DNA of 64,000 nucleotides from JAAYAY01 sp963674575 (GTDB lineage Bacteria; Planctomycetota; Planctomycetia; Pirellulales; Thermoguttaceae): positions 248,001 through 312,000 of the forward strand of contig CAXXQT010000010.1 of assembly GCA_963674575.2 (NCBI GenBank), in the 5' to 3' direction. The position numbers and the translations under genes were made by a program. This document shows positions 35,167 to 43,846 of this stretch, piece by piece (the first letter of the stretch is position 1; every line of letters starts with the position of its first letter). The notes under the pieces were generated by a model, which worked only from the letters and a program-made list of their open reading frames with translations, made no database searches and was not told where the DNA came from.

Positions 35167-36993
35167 GTGGAACACACCCAGCAACTCCTGATAGGGCTCA
35201 CGTGGATCACCGTGGTGGGGATCGGTGTGCAATGGGTTGCCTGGGCGACACGGTTGCCGTCGATCCTGCTATTGCTGGCGGCCGGATTCGTCCTGGGGCC
35301 GGGCACAGGCGTTCTCGATCCGGACGCGATCTTCGGCGATCTGCTGTTGCCGGCCGTTTCGATCTCGGTGGCCCTGATCTTGTTTGAGGGAGCCCTGGGG
35401 CTGCGGCTTCGCGAGTTGAAGGATTCCCTGAGGCCGATCGTCGGCCTGGTCACGATCGGGGCGGGGGTTACCTGGCTACTGGCGGCGTATGGGGCGCGTT
35501 TCTTCCTTGGCTTCGACACGTCCCTGGCTTTGCTGCTGGGGGCGATTCTGGTCGTGACCGGTCCTACCGTGATTGGACCGATTCTCCTTCAGGTTCGTCC
35601 CACCGGTCCTGTAGGACGGATCAGCAAGTGGGAAGGGATTGTGATCGATCCGGTAGGAGCGGTCCTGGCGGTTCTCGTTTTCGAAGCCCTGCATGCCATG
35701 CGGGTGGCCGGAATGGAAGAGGCGGCTTGGGGGGCGATCGGGGATTTCGCATGGACGGTCGGCGCGGGCGTCGGATTAAGCGTTGTGGTAAGCGTGCCGT
35801 TGATCTGGCTGATGCGGCGATTCCTGATCCCCGACTTCCTCGAAAGCCCGGTTCTGGTGGCGGTTGTGGTGGCCGTGTTCACCTTGTCGAATGTGCTGCA
35901 ACCCGAGTCGGGTCTGCTGACGGTGACGGTTCTGGGCGTGATCCTGGCCAATCAGAAGTGGGTTGAGATCCATCGCCTCATCGAGTTCAAGGAGAATCTG
36001 CGGGTTCTGTTGATTTCCAGCTTGTTCATCATCCTGGCGGCGCGATTGAAGGTTGGCGACGTGTTGGCCCTGGGCTGGGCGAGCATCGCGTTTGTCGCCT
36101 TTCTGATCGTGGTTGTGCGCCCGGCGGCCGTGTGGATGTCGACGTTTGGCTGCGGGCTGAAGTGGCAGGAAAAGGCGTTTCTGGCGTGGCTGGCGCCACG
36201 GGGAATCGTGGCGGCGGCCGTCGCCTCGGTTTTTGCCCTGCACGGCGACGGAGTGGGCAGCGAACTGGTGGCCGCCACCTTCGCCGTGATCATCGGCACA
36301 GTCACCGTCTACGGCCTGACGATCAGCCTGCTTGCGCAGCGGCTGGGCCTGGCAACGCCGAATCCTCAAGGGCTCGTCATCCTCAGTGCCCACCCAGGCG
36401 CCCGGGCGATCGGCCTGAAAGTGAAGGAGGCGGGATTCCGCGTTCTCATGGTCGACAGCAACGCCGACAATGTGCGCGTGGCGAGAATGGAAGGGCTCTC
36501 CACCTGGCTCGGCAGCATCCTCTCCGATCAGGCGATCAACGAAATGGACCTGGGCGGTATCGGGCGGTTTCTGGCCCTCACGCCGAACCGGGAGGTCAAT
36601 TCGCTGGCGGGCCACCATTTCAGCGAGGTTTTCGGACGCAATTCGGTTTTCCTGTTGCCGTCGCCGCCCGCCAAGGGGATTCGAGCTGAAACCGATCCGA
36701 AGTTCGTCCATGGCCGGATCGCTTTTGGTCCGGAGATCACCTTCGACTACTTGCAGAACCGCTTCGCCCAGGGGGCGGAGGTCAAAAAGACCAAGTTGAG
36801 CGAGGAGTTCGATTTCGAGGATTTCGTTGCCCACTACCAAGGAACGGCCATTCCGCTGTTCCTCGTCAGCGAGACGGGAAGATTCACCGTGTTCACGGCC
36901 GTCGACCCGCCCCAACCGAAGGTCGGGCAGACGGTGATCGCGCTGGTGGACCCGAACGGCGAGCCTGCCGACGCCGATCGGGACGCGTCCTGA
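35167..36993 (+). CDS. Cation/proton antiporter (CPA family) with TrkA-N/RCK domain
   Basis: From GTG at 35167 the protein has 608 residues: about twelve transmembrane helices in the first 390 residues and then a Rossmann-like TrkA-N nucleotide-binding domain. The antiporter core contains LPSILLLLAAGFVLGPGTG, GAILVVTGPTVIGPIL and GIVIDPVGAVLAVL. The TrkA-N domain starts at about residue 403 (LVILSAHPGARAIGLKVKEAGF). This is the layout of NhaP2/KefC-like K+ or Na+/H+ antiporters gated by nucleotide. In-frame starts further upstream (GTG 35086) would cover a strong hairpin and look like leader. The choice of 35167 is by comparison with the usual N-terminus. Confidence 0.85.
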   Translation: MEHTQQLLIGLTWITVVGIGVQWVAWATRLPSILLLLAAGFVLGPGTGVLDPDAIFGDLLLPAVSISVALILFEGALGLRLRELKDSLRPIVGLVTIGAGVTWLLAAYGARFFLGFDTSLALLLGAILVVTGPTVIGPILLQVRPTGPVGRISKWEGIVIDPVGAVLAVLVFEALHAMRVAGMEEAAWGAIGDFAWTVGAGVGLSVVVSVPLIWLMRRFLIPDFLESPVLVAVVVAVFTLSNVLQPESGLLTVTVLGVILANQKWVEIHRLIEFKENLRVLLISSLFIILAARLKVGDVLALGWASIAFVAFLIVVVRPAAVWMSTFGCGLKWQEKAFLAWLAPRGIVAAAVASVFALHGDGVGSELVAATFAVIIGTVTVYGLTISLLAQRLGLATPNPQGLVILSAHPGARAIGLKVKEAGFRVLMVDSNADNVRVARMEGLSTWLGSILSDQAINEMDLGGIGRFLALTPNREVNSLAGHHFSEVFGRNSVFLLPSPPAKGIRAETDPKFVHGRIAFGPEITFDYLQNRFAQGAEVKKTKLSEEFDFEDFVAHYQGTAIPLFLVSETGRFTVFTAVDPPQPKVGQTVIALVDPNGEPADADRDAS

Positions 36994-37048
36994 GACGGAA
37001 TGTCTAGACAAATTGCGGAAAACGGTTCGGCTGGCTAAGATCGTCAGG

Positions 37049-38566
37049 ATGACGATTGCCGTTGCCGACAACACGACGCTGCTGCTGGAAATGCGGCACA
37101 TTTGCAAGACCTTTCCGGGAGTTCGAGCCCTCGACGACGTTTCGCTCCAATTGAACCAGGGCGAGGTGCTGGCGCTGGTCGGGGAAAACGGGGCGGGGAA
37201 GAGCACGCTGATCAAGGTCCTCGGTGGGGCCCATGTTCCCGATGCGGGGGAGATTCTCCTGAATGGCCGCACCGCGGGTCTGTCCAACCCGACCGCCGCG
37301 CAGCGGGCCGGCGTGTCGATCATCTACCAGGAATTCAACCTGATCCCGGACCTGACCGTTCGCGAGAACATTTTCTTAGGGCGGGAACGCACTCGCTGGG
37401 GCATGATCCGTGCCGACGCCGAAGAACAGGAAGCCCTGCGACTTTTCGAACGAATCGGCCTGAACCTGCATCCGGAAACTCGGTGCCGCGACCTGACCGT
37501 GGCCCAGCAGCAGAAGGTTGAAATCGCCAAGGCCCTCTCCCTGAACGCGCGAATCGTGGTGATGGACGAGCCCACCGCCGCCCTGGCCACCAAGGAAGTG
37601 GAGCAACTGTTTGCCATCATCGAGGAATTGAAGGCTCACGGGATCGGCATCATCTACATCAGCCACCGGCTGGAGGAGATCTTTGAGGTCGCCGACTGGG
37701 TGATGGTGCTGCGAGACGGCAAGTGCGTGGGCTGCGACGAGATCGCCAAGACCTCGCGCAAGACGCTGATCGAAACGATGGTGGGACGGCCGATCGAGTC
37801 GGAGTTTCCCAAGCACGCGGCCTCGCCCGGCGCCGAGCGGCTTCGCGTGGAAGGGTTGTGCCGCGGCGAAGCCGTGCGGGACGTGAGTTTCTCTGCCCTT
37901 AGCGGCGAAATCCTCGGCCTGGCTGGGCTGGCCGGCGCCGGTCGCACGGAAACCATGCGCCTCGTTTTCGGCGCCGATCGTCTCGAAGCGGGCCGGATCT
38001 ATGTTGACGGCGAACCGGTGCGAATCCGCAATCCGCGAGACGCCATCCGCCGGCGCATTTGCCTGTTGACCGAGGATCGCAAAGGCCAGGGCCTGATTCT
38101 CACGCACTCGATCCGGGAAAACTTCGGCCTGCCGAACCTCGACCGCTTCATGCGCGGCCCCTTCGTGGACGAGCGGAAGGAGCGGTCCGAACTGGCCGAG
38201 TACACGAAGAGCCTCAAGATCAAACTCGCGGGGCCGGACCAGCCCGCCGCAGACCTTTCCGGGGGCAACCAGCAGAAGGTCGTGCTGGCCAAGTGGCTGG
38301 CCCGGCATACGGACATCCTCGTATTCGACGAGCCCACACGGGGAATCGACGTGGGCGCCAAGTACGAGATCTACCTGCTCATGAACCGGCTCGTGGAGGA
38401 AGGCAAGGCGGTGATCATGATCAGCAGCGAGCTGCCCGAGATCCTGGGAATGAGCGATCGCATCCTGGTGATGCACGAGGGACAGGTCAAAGGCGAGATC
38501 ACGGATGTGGCCGGCACGACCCAGGAAGACATTCTTGCCATGGCGATTGCTCAGCCGCAGGGCTGA
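37049..38566 (+). CDS. Sugar ABC transporter ATP-binding protein (RbsA/MglA type)
   Basis: The 505-residue protein has two ABC domains in tandem. The first has Walker A GENGAGKST (45-53), signature LTVAQQQKVEIAKAL and Walker B VVMDEPTAAL. The second has a degenerate Walker A (GLAGAGRTE), as is normal in this family, signature LSGGNQQKVVLAK (from 403) and Walker B VFDEPTRGID. This is the carbohydrate-uptake CUT2 class that imports monosaccharides such as ribose, galactose or xylose. It is followed after 14 nt by the permease and then the binding protein, so it heads a three-gene operon. The ATG at 37049 is preferred over a TTG at 37013. Confidence 0.95.
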   Translation: MTIAVADNTTLLLEMRHICKTFPGVRALDDVSLQLNQGEVLALVGENGAGKSTLIKVLGGAHVPDAGEILLNGRTAGLSNPTAAQRAGVSIIYQEFNLIPDLTVRENIFLGRERTRWGMIRADAEEQEALRLFERIGLNLHPETRCRDLTVAQQQKVEIAKALSLNARIVVMDEPTAALATKEVEQLFAIIEELKAHGIGIIYISHRLEEIFEVADWVMVLRDGKCVGCDEIAKTSRKTLIETMVGRPIESEFPKHAASPGAERLRVEGLCRGEAVRDVSFSALSGEILGLAGLAGAGRTETMRLVFGADRLEAGRIYVDGEPVRIRNPRDAIRRRICLLTEDRKGQGLILTHSIRENFGLPNLDRFMRGPFVDERKERSELAEYTKSLKIKLAGPDQPAADLSGGNQQKVVLAKWLARHTDILVFDEPTRGIDVGAKYEIYLLMNRLVEEGKAVIMISSELPEILGMSDRILVMHEGQVKGEITDVAGTTQEDILAMAIAQPQG

Positions 38567-38580
38567 GAGGAGAGAATACG

Positions 38581-39942
38581 GTGTTGCGAAGACTGCTCGG
38601 CGACTACGGCATGATTCTTGTGTTGCTGGCGCTGTGCGTGCTGTTCAGCGTTCTCACGCTGAAAGAACAGATGCCCGAAGGTCCCCTTGCGGCGAAGGAA
38701 CTTGCCGAGCGGGTTGAGAACCAGTTTGAGAAGGCGGACGGCATCCTTGCGGTCGGAGCGGTCAATACGGATTCGGCGGCGCTTGCCCAACGGGTGGGAC
38801 AGCAGTTGGAAGAGGCGGGCTATGCCAACGCCCGCGTCGTCGTGGGCGAACCGCGAGATCTGCGTCTGGCCCTCGACGAGATGAAAAGCAAGGAAGAGAA
38901 ACTCGCCGCCGTCGTCACGAGCGGCGACGTGGTCAAGTGGCGGGTGATTGAACGGATCCCGCAGCGCTATGAGACGGCGCCGGGATTCCAAATCCTCACC
39001 CCGCAAACGCGTCTCTGGCCCGATTTTCTCAAGCGAACCAATCTCCTGGCCATCGTGGATCGGATCGTGGTGATCGCCGTGATCGCCATCGGGGTGACCA
39101 TGGTCATTATTACCGGGGGAATCGATCTTTCGGTCGGCAGCCTGCTCGCCTTTTCGGCTGTGCTCAGCACCTACGTCATGAAACGCATGGGCGGACTGGA
39201 AGCGCCGCCGTGGGTGGTGCTGGTCGGATTCCTCGCAGGCATAGCGGGCTCCGGCGCCATCGGGGCAATCGGCGGTGTCCTGGTGACGCGATTCAAGGTG
39301 GTGTCGTTCATCACGACCCTGGCAATCATGATGATGGCACGCGGATCTGCCTTCATGATCACTGGGGGCTTTTCTATTTACCAGGTTCCCAAGGCGCTGC
39401 CATGGCTCGGACAGGGAAGCACCGCGGGAATTCCCAACACGGTCATCTTGCTGGTCGTGTTGTATTCTGCGGCCCACGTGTTCATGTCGCGGACACGCAT
39501 GGGACGCTACATCTATGCGGTTGGCGGCAATGAAGAGGCTGCCCGTCTTTCGGGCGTGCCCGTGGCGTGGGTGATGGTCTTCGTCTATACCATCAGCGCC
39601 TTGGCAGCGGGGCTGGGAGGCTGCATCCAGGCCTCGCAACTCAACACGGGAACGCCCAATATGGGCAACATGTACGAACTCTACGTGATCGCTGCCGTGG
39701 TGGTCGGGGGATCGAGCCTGTCGGGAGGTTCGGGGAAGATCCTGGGCACCCTGATCGGCGCCTTCATTATTTCCGTCATCCAGAACGGTATGAATCTTCT
39801 GGGAATCGAAAGCTACACCCAGAGTGTCGTGCTGGGCGGCGTGATCCTGGTTGCTGTGCTATTGGACAAAACGCGCGGCAGGGGAATCGCCCGCTTCCTC
39901 GGCGACCCGACCGGACCGCGAAAATCCGTCGAAGAAAGGTAA
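38581..39942 (+). CDS. Sugar ABC transporter permease (RbsC type) with a periplasmic insertion
   Basis: The 453-residue product from GTG 38581, preceded by GAGAGGAGAG, carries RbsC-type features: ITGGIDLSVGSLLAFSAV, AVGGNEEAARLSGV and VVGGSSLSGGSGKILGTLIG. Canonical permeases of this family have about 320 residues. The extra length is a soluble stretch of about 110 residues (about 30-140) between the first helix and the rest, containing AKELAERVENQFEKADGIL and QQLEEAGYANARVVVG. It probably lies in the periplasm. It pairs with the ATPase upstream and the lipoprotein 5 nt downstream. Confidence 0.92.
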   Translation: MLRRLLGDYGMILVLLALCVLFSVLTLKEQMPEGPLAAKELAERVENQFEKADGILAVGAVNTDSAALAQRVGQQLEEAGYANARVVVGEPRDLRLALDEMKSKEEKLAAVVTSGDVVKWRVIERIPQRYETAPGFQILTPQTRLWPDFLKRTNLLAIVDRIVVIAVIAIGVTMVIITGGIDLSVGSLLAFSAVLSTYVMKRMGGLEAPPWVVLVGFLAGIAGSGAIGAIGGVLVTRFKVVSFITTLAIMMMARGSAFMITGGFSIYQVPKALPWLGQGSTAGIPNTVILLVVLYSAAHVFMSRTRMGRYIYAVGGNEEAARLSGVPVAWVMVFVYTISALAAGLGGCIQASQLNTGTPNMGNMYELYVIAAVVVGGSSLSGGSGKILGTLIGAFIISVIQNGMNLLGIESYTQSVVLGGVILVAVLLDKTRGRGIARFLGDPTGPRKSVEER

Positions 39943-39947
39943 ACGTC

Positions 39948-40946
39948 ATGAACCACAAATCGATCAAGCTTTGGGCTGCATCGCTCTGCCTACTCGCTGT
40001 CTTTTTCACTTCTTGTTCCAAGCAGGATGCTCAATCAACCAGTCCCTCGACATCGAGCCCCGCGCCCGAGACGAAGGGCAAGATCGGCATGACCTGCATG
40101 GATCTGACGAACCCCTTCTTCAAGCTGATCGCCAACATCATGGAGGAAGAGGCGGCCAAACACGGCTACCAACTGGTGGCCCTCAGCGGCGACCTGGACC
40201 CGGCCAAGCAGAACAACCAGTTGGCCGACTTCGTTGCCCAGGACTACGACGCGATCTTCCTGAACCCGGTCGACTCGAAGTCGGCGGGCGAGGGCGTCAA
40301 GAAGGCCCACACCGCGGGAGTGCCTGTCTTCACCTTCGACGTGCAGGTGACCGACGAAGAGGCCAAGGACATGATCGTTTCCCACATCGGCAGCGACAAC
40401 TTCCAGGGCGGCCAGCTTGCCGGCGAGAGCATGATGAAAGCCACCGGAAACCAGGGGAAGATCGCGGTCATCACCTATCCCGAAGCCACCTCGGCCATCC
40501 TCCGCCGCGACGGATTCATGGACTACCTCAAGACCCACGACGGCAAGCTGGAAGTCGTCACGGAACTGTCGGGAAAGGGAAATCGCAACGACGGCTACGC
40601 GGTGGCGACGGACATTCTCCAGGCCCATCCGGACATTGTAGGGATCTTCGCGATCAACGACCCTTCCGCACTGGGAGCCTGCTCGGCCGTGAAGAAGGCC
40701 GGCAAGGCCGACCAGATCACGATTGTCGGCTTCGACGCTTCGCCGGCGGGCAAACAGGCCGTCTTCGGCAAGGAACTTTTCGACTCGCCCCAGCAGTTCC
40801 CTCGCAAGATGGCCAAGGGAACCGTGGACGCCTTCCTCGCGTACCTGGACGGGGAAGACGTGGAGAAGAAGACCTTCATCCCCTGCGAGCACTACTACTA
40901 CGAGGATTCCGTCAACGACGAGAGTCGCGAGGCGGAGCAGTGGTAG
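39948..40946 (+). CDS. Sugar ABC transporter substrate-binding lipoprotein
   Basis: The 332-residue protein has a lipoprotein signal with lipobox TSC (C23) and then a type I periplasmic-binding fold. Motifs are LTNPFFKLIANIMEEEA, ALSGDLDPAKQNNQLADF, DAIFLNPVDSKS and IVGFDASPAGKQAVF. It resembles ribose/galactose-type binding proteins. The ligand cannot be assigned from sequence. It starts 5 nt after the permease stop, and the operon ends at the strong hairpin at 40982-41017. Confidence 0.95.
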   Translation: MNHKSIKLWAASLCLLAVFFTSCSKQDAQSTSPSTSSPAPETKGKIGMTCMDLTNPFFKLIANIMEEEAAKHGYQLVALSGDLDPAKQNNQLADFVAQDYDAIFLNPVDSKSAGEGVKKAHTAGVPVFTFDVQVTDEEAKDMIVSHIGSDNFQGGQLAGESMMKATGNQGKIAVITYPEATSAILRRDGFMDYLKTHDGKLEVVTELSGKGNRNDGYAVATDILQAHPDIVGIFAINDPSALGACSAVKKAGKADQITIVGFDASPAGKQAVFGKELFDSPQQFPRKMAKGTVDAFLAYLDGEDVEKKTFIPCEHYYYEDSVNDESREAEQW

Positions 40947-40981
40947 AGGCCATCGTTGTCTGAGTGGGAGCGTAAACAGAA

Positions 40982-41017
40982 TTGGCCGCGTCTTCAAGGC
41001 GAGGAAGACGCGGCCAA
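40982..41017. terminator. Bidirectional terminator between convergent operons
   Basis: A perfect 14-bp inverted repeat TTGGCCGCGTCTTC (40982-40995) / GAAGACGCGGCCAA (41004-41017) with an 8-nt loop is followed by CTTGTTTCTT. It lies between the transporter operon (plus) and the Gfo/Idh/MocA gene (minus), so it can serve both. Confidence 0.85.
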
Positions 41018-41040
41018 CTTGTTTCTTGCGGGACTGGCGG

Positions 41041-42204
41041 CTAGGCGATATCCAGCCACGTCCCTTCCTTGGCGCTCTTGAGGACCGTCTCGCAGACCAG
41101 TTGGGTTCGCATGGCGGTTCGCATATTAGGCTGGAAGGCGGGGCCGCCTTCGAGGCTGGTGAGGAAGTCGGCGAAGCCGTTGATGAACGTGTGCTCGTAG
41201 CCGATCGTCGTGCCGGGCACCCAGTAGCGGTCCATGTAGGGGTGCTCGAAGTTGGTCACGTGGATCCGCTGCCAGCCGGTCAGGTGGTCTTCGATCTTCT
41301 TGTCCGAGTCGGGATCGGCATAGCGGAAGAACTGGAGAATGTGCGGATCTTCCAGGTCGAAGAACAGTCCGCCTCGCTCGCCGTTCATCTCCATGGTGCT
41401 GTAGTTCTTACGGCCGCGGGCGTAGCGGGTGCTCTCGAAGGTGCCCACGGAGCCGTTCGCGAACTGGGCGAGGAACATGCAGGCGTCGTCGATGTCGACC
41501 TTTTCGACCTTGCCCGTGTCGGCGTGCTTGCGCTCCTTGATGAAGGTTTCCGTGTGGGCGACGACCCGCTGGATGGGGCCGTTGATCCATTCGGCCGTGT
41601 CGATCGAGTGGGCAAGGAGGTCGCCGGTCACGCCGCTGCCGGCCACCTTGCTGTCCAGCCGCCAGAGGGCCATGCCGCCTTGGGGCACGTCCTGGCCGAT
41701 CGTGTAGTCCTGGTTGTAGGTGGCCCGATAGTGGAAGGGCTTGCCCACGCGGCCTTCGTCGACGAGCTGCTTGAAGAGGCTGATGGCCGGGACGCGGCGG
41801 TAATTGAAGGAGACCATGTTGGCCACGCCGGCCTTCTCGACGGCGTCGACCATTTCCTGGGCCTCGGCCATGTTCATGGCCATGGGCTTCTCGCAGACGA
41901 CGATCTTGCCGGCCTCGGCCGCGGCGATCACGCAGTCCTTGTGCATGAAGTTGGGCGTGCAGACGTCGACTACGTCGATGTCGTCGCGCTCGACGAGCTT
42001 CCGCCAGTCGGTTTCGATCGACTCGTAGCCCCACTTGGCCTGGAAGTCCTTGAGCTTGGCCATGTCCTCCTCGCGCCCGTAGCAGCCCTTGAGAACCGGC
42101 TGGTGCTCGTGGGGGAAGAAGTGGTTGACCTGCAGCCAGGCGTTCGAGTGTGTGCGGCCCATGAAACCGCAACCGAGCACGGCGATACGTAGTTCTTTGG
42201 ACAT
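41041..42204 (-). CDS. Gfo/Idh/MocA-family oxidoreductase
   Basis: The 387-residue enzyme has an N-terminal Rossmann fold with LGCGFMGRTHSNAW and the family motif CEKPMAMN, with the conserved lysine of EKP. The C-terminal alpha/beta domain includes YRATYNQDYTIGQD, GGMALWRLDSKVAGSG and GDLLAHSID. Members oxidise sugars, inositols or sugar derivatives with NAD(P). The AAAGGAGA site lies just before the ATG at 42204. It is the last gene of a minus-strand group (cupin, Uma2, secreted protein, TIM-barrel, IVP-like gene, dehydrogenase) and probably works with the ABC transporter opposite. Confidence 0.94.
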   Translation of the reverse strand: MSKELRIAVLGCGFMGRTHSNAWLQVNHFFPHEHQPVLKGCYGREEDMAKLKDFQAKWGYESIETDWRKLVERDDIDVVDVCTPNFMHKDCVIAAAEAGKIVVCEKPMAMNMAEAQEMVDAVEKAGVANMVSFNYRRVPAISLFKQLVDEGRVGKPFHYRATYNQDYTIGQDVPQGGMALWRLDSKVAGSGVTGDLLAHSIDTAEWINGPIQRVVAHTETFIKERKHADTGKVEKVDIDDACMFLAQFANGSVGTFESTRYARGRKNYSTMEMNGERGGLFFDLEDPHILQFFRYADPDSDKKIEDHLTGWQRIHVTNFEHPYMDRYWVPGTTIGYEHTFINGFADFLTSLEGGPAFQPNMRTAMRTQLVCETVLKSAKEGTWLDIA

Positions 42205-42264
42205 GGTGTCTCCTTTGGGATGGTTAATCGTCTGGTTTGTTGAAGGTTGTACGAAGTGGTTGGC

Positions 42265-42292
42265 AAAGCGGAAAGCTGAGAGCGGAAAGCGG
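42265..42292. repeat. Left inverted repeat flanking the IVP-like gene
   Basis: The 28-nt sequence beginning AAAGCGGAAAGC pairs with the 29-nt sequence at 42672-42700, differing by one substitution and one indel. Together they bracket the four-helix-bundle gene. Confidence 0.8.
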
Positions 42293-42305
42293 TGTGGGAT
42301 TTGGG

Positions 42306-42662
42306 CTAGTGATTGGAACGAGTTTTCTTGATGGAGGTGACGATGATTTTCAGGAGTTCTTCCGCTTCTTCGTGGAGGTCTTGAAGGAGGTGATTTGGGA
42401 CGATGCTCGATTCGACGAGCAGTTCGAGCCAGAGCATGGTTTCGTCGAGTTCCTGTTCCACAATACCGAGTTTGGCGACGAATTCGGCATTCGACCTTGC
42501 TCGCGACGCTTCGCGGAAATTGGCGGCCACGCTTGTGCCAGACCGAAGAACCTGCCTTCCTATGACCTGCGCGGTCATGTCCTTCGGAAGACTGCTCACA
42601 AGCCGAACAACTCGGAGGGCAAACTGCTTCGTCCGATCCCGAAGCCCCTCCATACGAACCAT
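42306..42662 (-). CDS. Four-helix-bundle protein (23S rRNA IVP-like, TIGR02436)
   Basis: The 118-residue protein contains RTKQFALRVVRLVSSLP, the core RQVLRSGTSVAANFREA and SNAEFVAKLGIVEQELDE, typical of the four-helix-bundle family first seen in 23S rRNA intervening sequences. Homologues include the avd accessory protein of diversity-generating retroelements. No reverse transcriptase lies nearby. The gene interrupts a run of minus-strand sugar genes and is bracketed by 28-29 nt inverted repeats (42265-42292 and 42672-42700). This suggests it arrived as a unit. Its function is unknown. Confidence 0.9.
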   Translation of the reverse strand: MVRMEGLRDRTKQFALRVVRLVSSLPKDMTAQVIGRQVLRSGTSVAANFREASRARSNAEFVAKLGIVEQELDETMLWLELLVESSIVPNHLLQDLHEEAEELLKIIVTSIKKTRSNH

Positions 42663-42671
42663 TTCAACCTC

Positions 42672-42700
42672 CCGGCTTTCCGCTCTCCGCTTTCCGCTTT
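42672..42700. repeat. Right inverted repeat flanking the IVP-like gene
   Basis: The 29-nt sequence ending CCGCTTT is the near-perfect reverse complement of 42265-42292. It lies between the TIM-barrel gene stop (42714) and the IVP-like gene start (42662). Confidence 0.8.
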
Positions 42701-42713
42701 GGAGTATTCGTCA

Positions 42714-43772
42714 TTACTCTTGCCACCCGTGGGCGTCCCGCACAGCGAGCATCGCCGCGAGGATGTCGTTCCAGGTTTGCGGGTTCATCATCACGTCGTT
42801 GGGGAACATGCAGCCGTCCCAGCAGAGGTGGCGAATGCTCTTGGTCAACTCGCCGTCTTTCCGGAGCCAGAAGCCGGCGGCGTGGGTGATGTCGAGCTTG
42901 CCGTTGGGGTCGGTGGCCTGGCAGTGGCGGCCCGTCTTGTCGTGGGAGCCGGAGCCGTGGACCGTGCCGTCGTTCTGAGCGATGTGCAGGTCATTCGTCC
43001 AGGGGCGAAGGGCGTCGGTCAACTGGGTGTAGGCCGCGTCGAAGGCTGCCCGGTCGGCGAAGTCGAAATCTTCGGCGACAATCGCATCCTCGGGGGCGTT
43101 GTAGCCCATCAGATAGAGGAGCGTGTGGGCCATGTCGGCCTGGAAACCGAGTGTTTTCGGGCGATCGACCATTTCAAGCAGTTGCAGCATCCGCTTCCAA
43201 CTGTGCATGCCGCCCCAGCAGATCTCGCCTTCGGCCGCCAGGGTCTCGCCGTACTGGTCGGCGATGTCGCAGGCCTGGCGGAAGGTGTCGGCAATGATCT
43301 TCTGGTTGCCATCGGGATCCGCCAGCCAGGGTTCGACGCCGCCGCCCGTGTCAATGCGGATATTGCCGTTGGGGCGGACACCGAGTTGCCGCAGTTTCTG
43401 CCCCACGTGGCAGCCCTTGCGGACCTGGTCAAGGAACTTGCCTCGCTCTTCCTCGTCGCCCATGGCGGAACCGCCGCCGGTGGGCGGCCAGATGGGGGCC
43501 ACGACGGTGCCGATCGCGAGGTTGCGTGCCTGGGCCTTATCGGCCAGTTCCTTGATCACGCTGTCGTCCTTGACGGCCGCATCGATATCGATGTGGGGCA
43601 GGTAGAGGAAGAGGTCGAATCCGTCGAACTTCACCCCGTCGACTTCAGCGGCCGCGGTGAGATCGAGCATCGTGTCCAGGTCGATGGGCGGTTCGCCTCC
43701 ATCGCCCTTGCCGACGACACCGGGCCACGCCGCGTTGTGAAGCTTGGGATAGTTGTTCACATGCTCGCTCAT
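42714..43772 (-). CDS. Sugar isomerase/epimerase-like TIM-barrel protein
   Basis: From the ATG at 43772 (GGAGAG 8 nt upstream) the product has 352 residues of the xylose-isomerase-like TIM-barrel family. It includes DGVKFDGFDLFLYLPH, NIRIDTGGGVEPW, GETLAAEGEICWGGMHSW, a FQADMAHTLLYL segment and a histidine-rich stretch that may bind metal (VHGSGSHDKTGRHCQ). Members isomerise or epimerise sugars or inosose-type compounds. It belongs to the sugar island and is probably co-transcribed with the dehydrogenase, now separated from it by the IVP unit. A longer frame upstream to 44147 covers the next gene and is not real. Confidence 0.87.
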   Translation of the reverse strand: MSEHVNNYPKLHNAAWPGVVGKGDGGEPPIDLDTMLDLTAAAEVDGVKFDGFDLFLYLPHIDIDAAVKDDSVIKELADKAQARNLAIGTVVAPIWPPTGGGSAMGDEEERGKFLDQVRKGCHVGQKLRQLGVRPNGNIRIDTGGGVEPWLADPDGNQKIIADTFRQACDIADQYGETLAAEGEICWGGMHSWKRMLQLLEMVDRPKTLGFQADMAHTLLYLMGYNAPEDAIVAEDFDFADRAAFDAAYTQLTDALRPWTNDLHIAQNDGTVHGSGSHDKTGRHCQATDPNGKLDITHAAGFWLRKDGELTKSIRHLCWDGCMFPNDVMMNPQTWNDILAAMLAVRDAHGWQE

Positions 43773-43846
43773 AGATTCTCTCCGTATCTTCTGAAATGAG
43801 TTCGTCGATTCTTCTAGTTCGCCTGCTTTCAAAGCCGCAGGGCAAA

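Noticed and set aside
35776..37323. Minus-strand frame spanning the antiporter and ATPase genes
   Set aside because: It crosses the boundary between two well-identified plus-strand genes.
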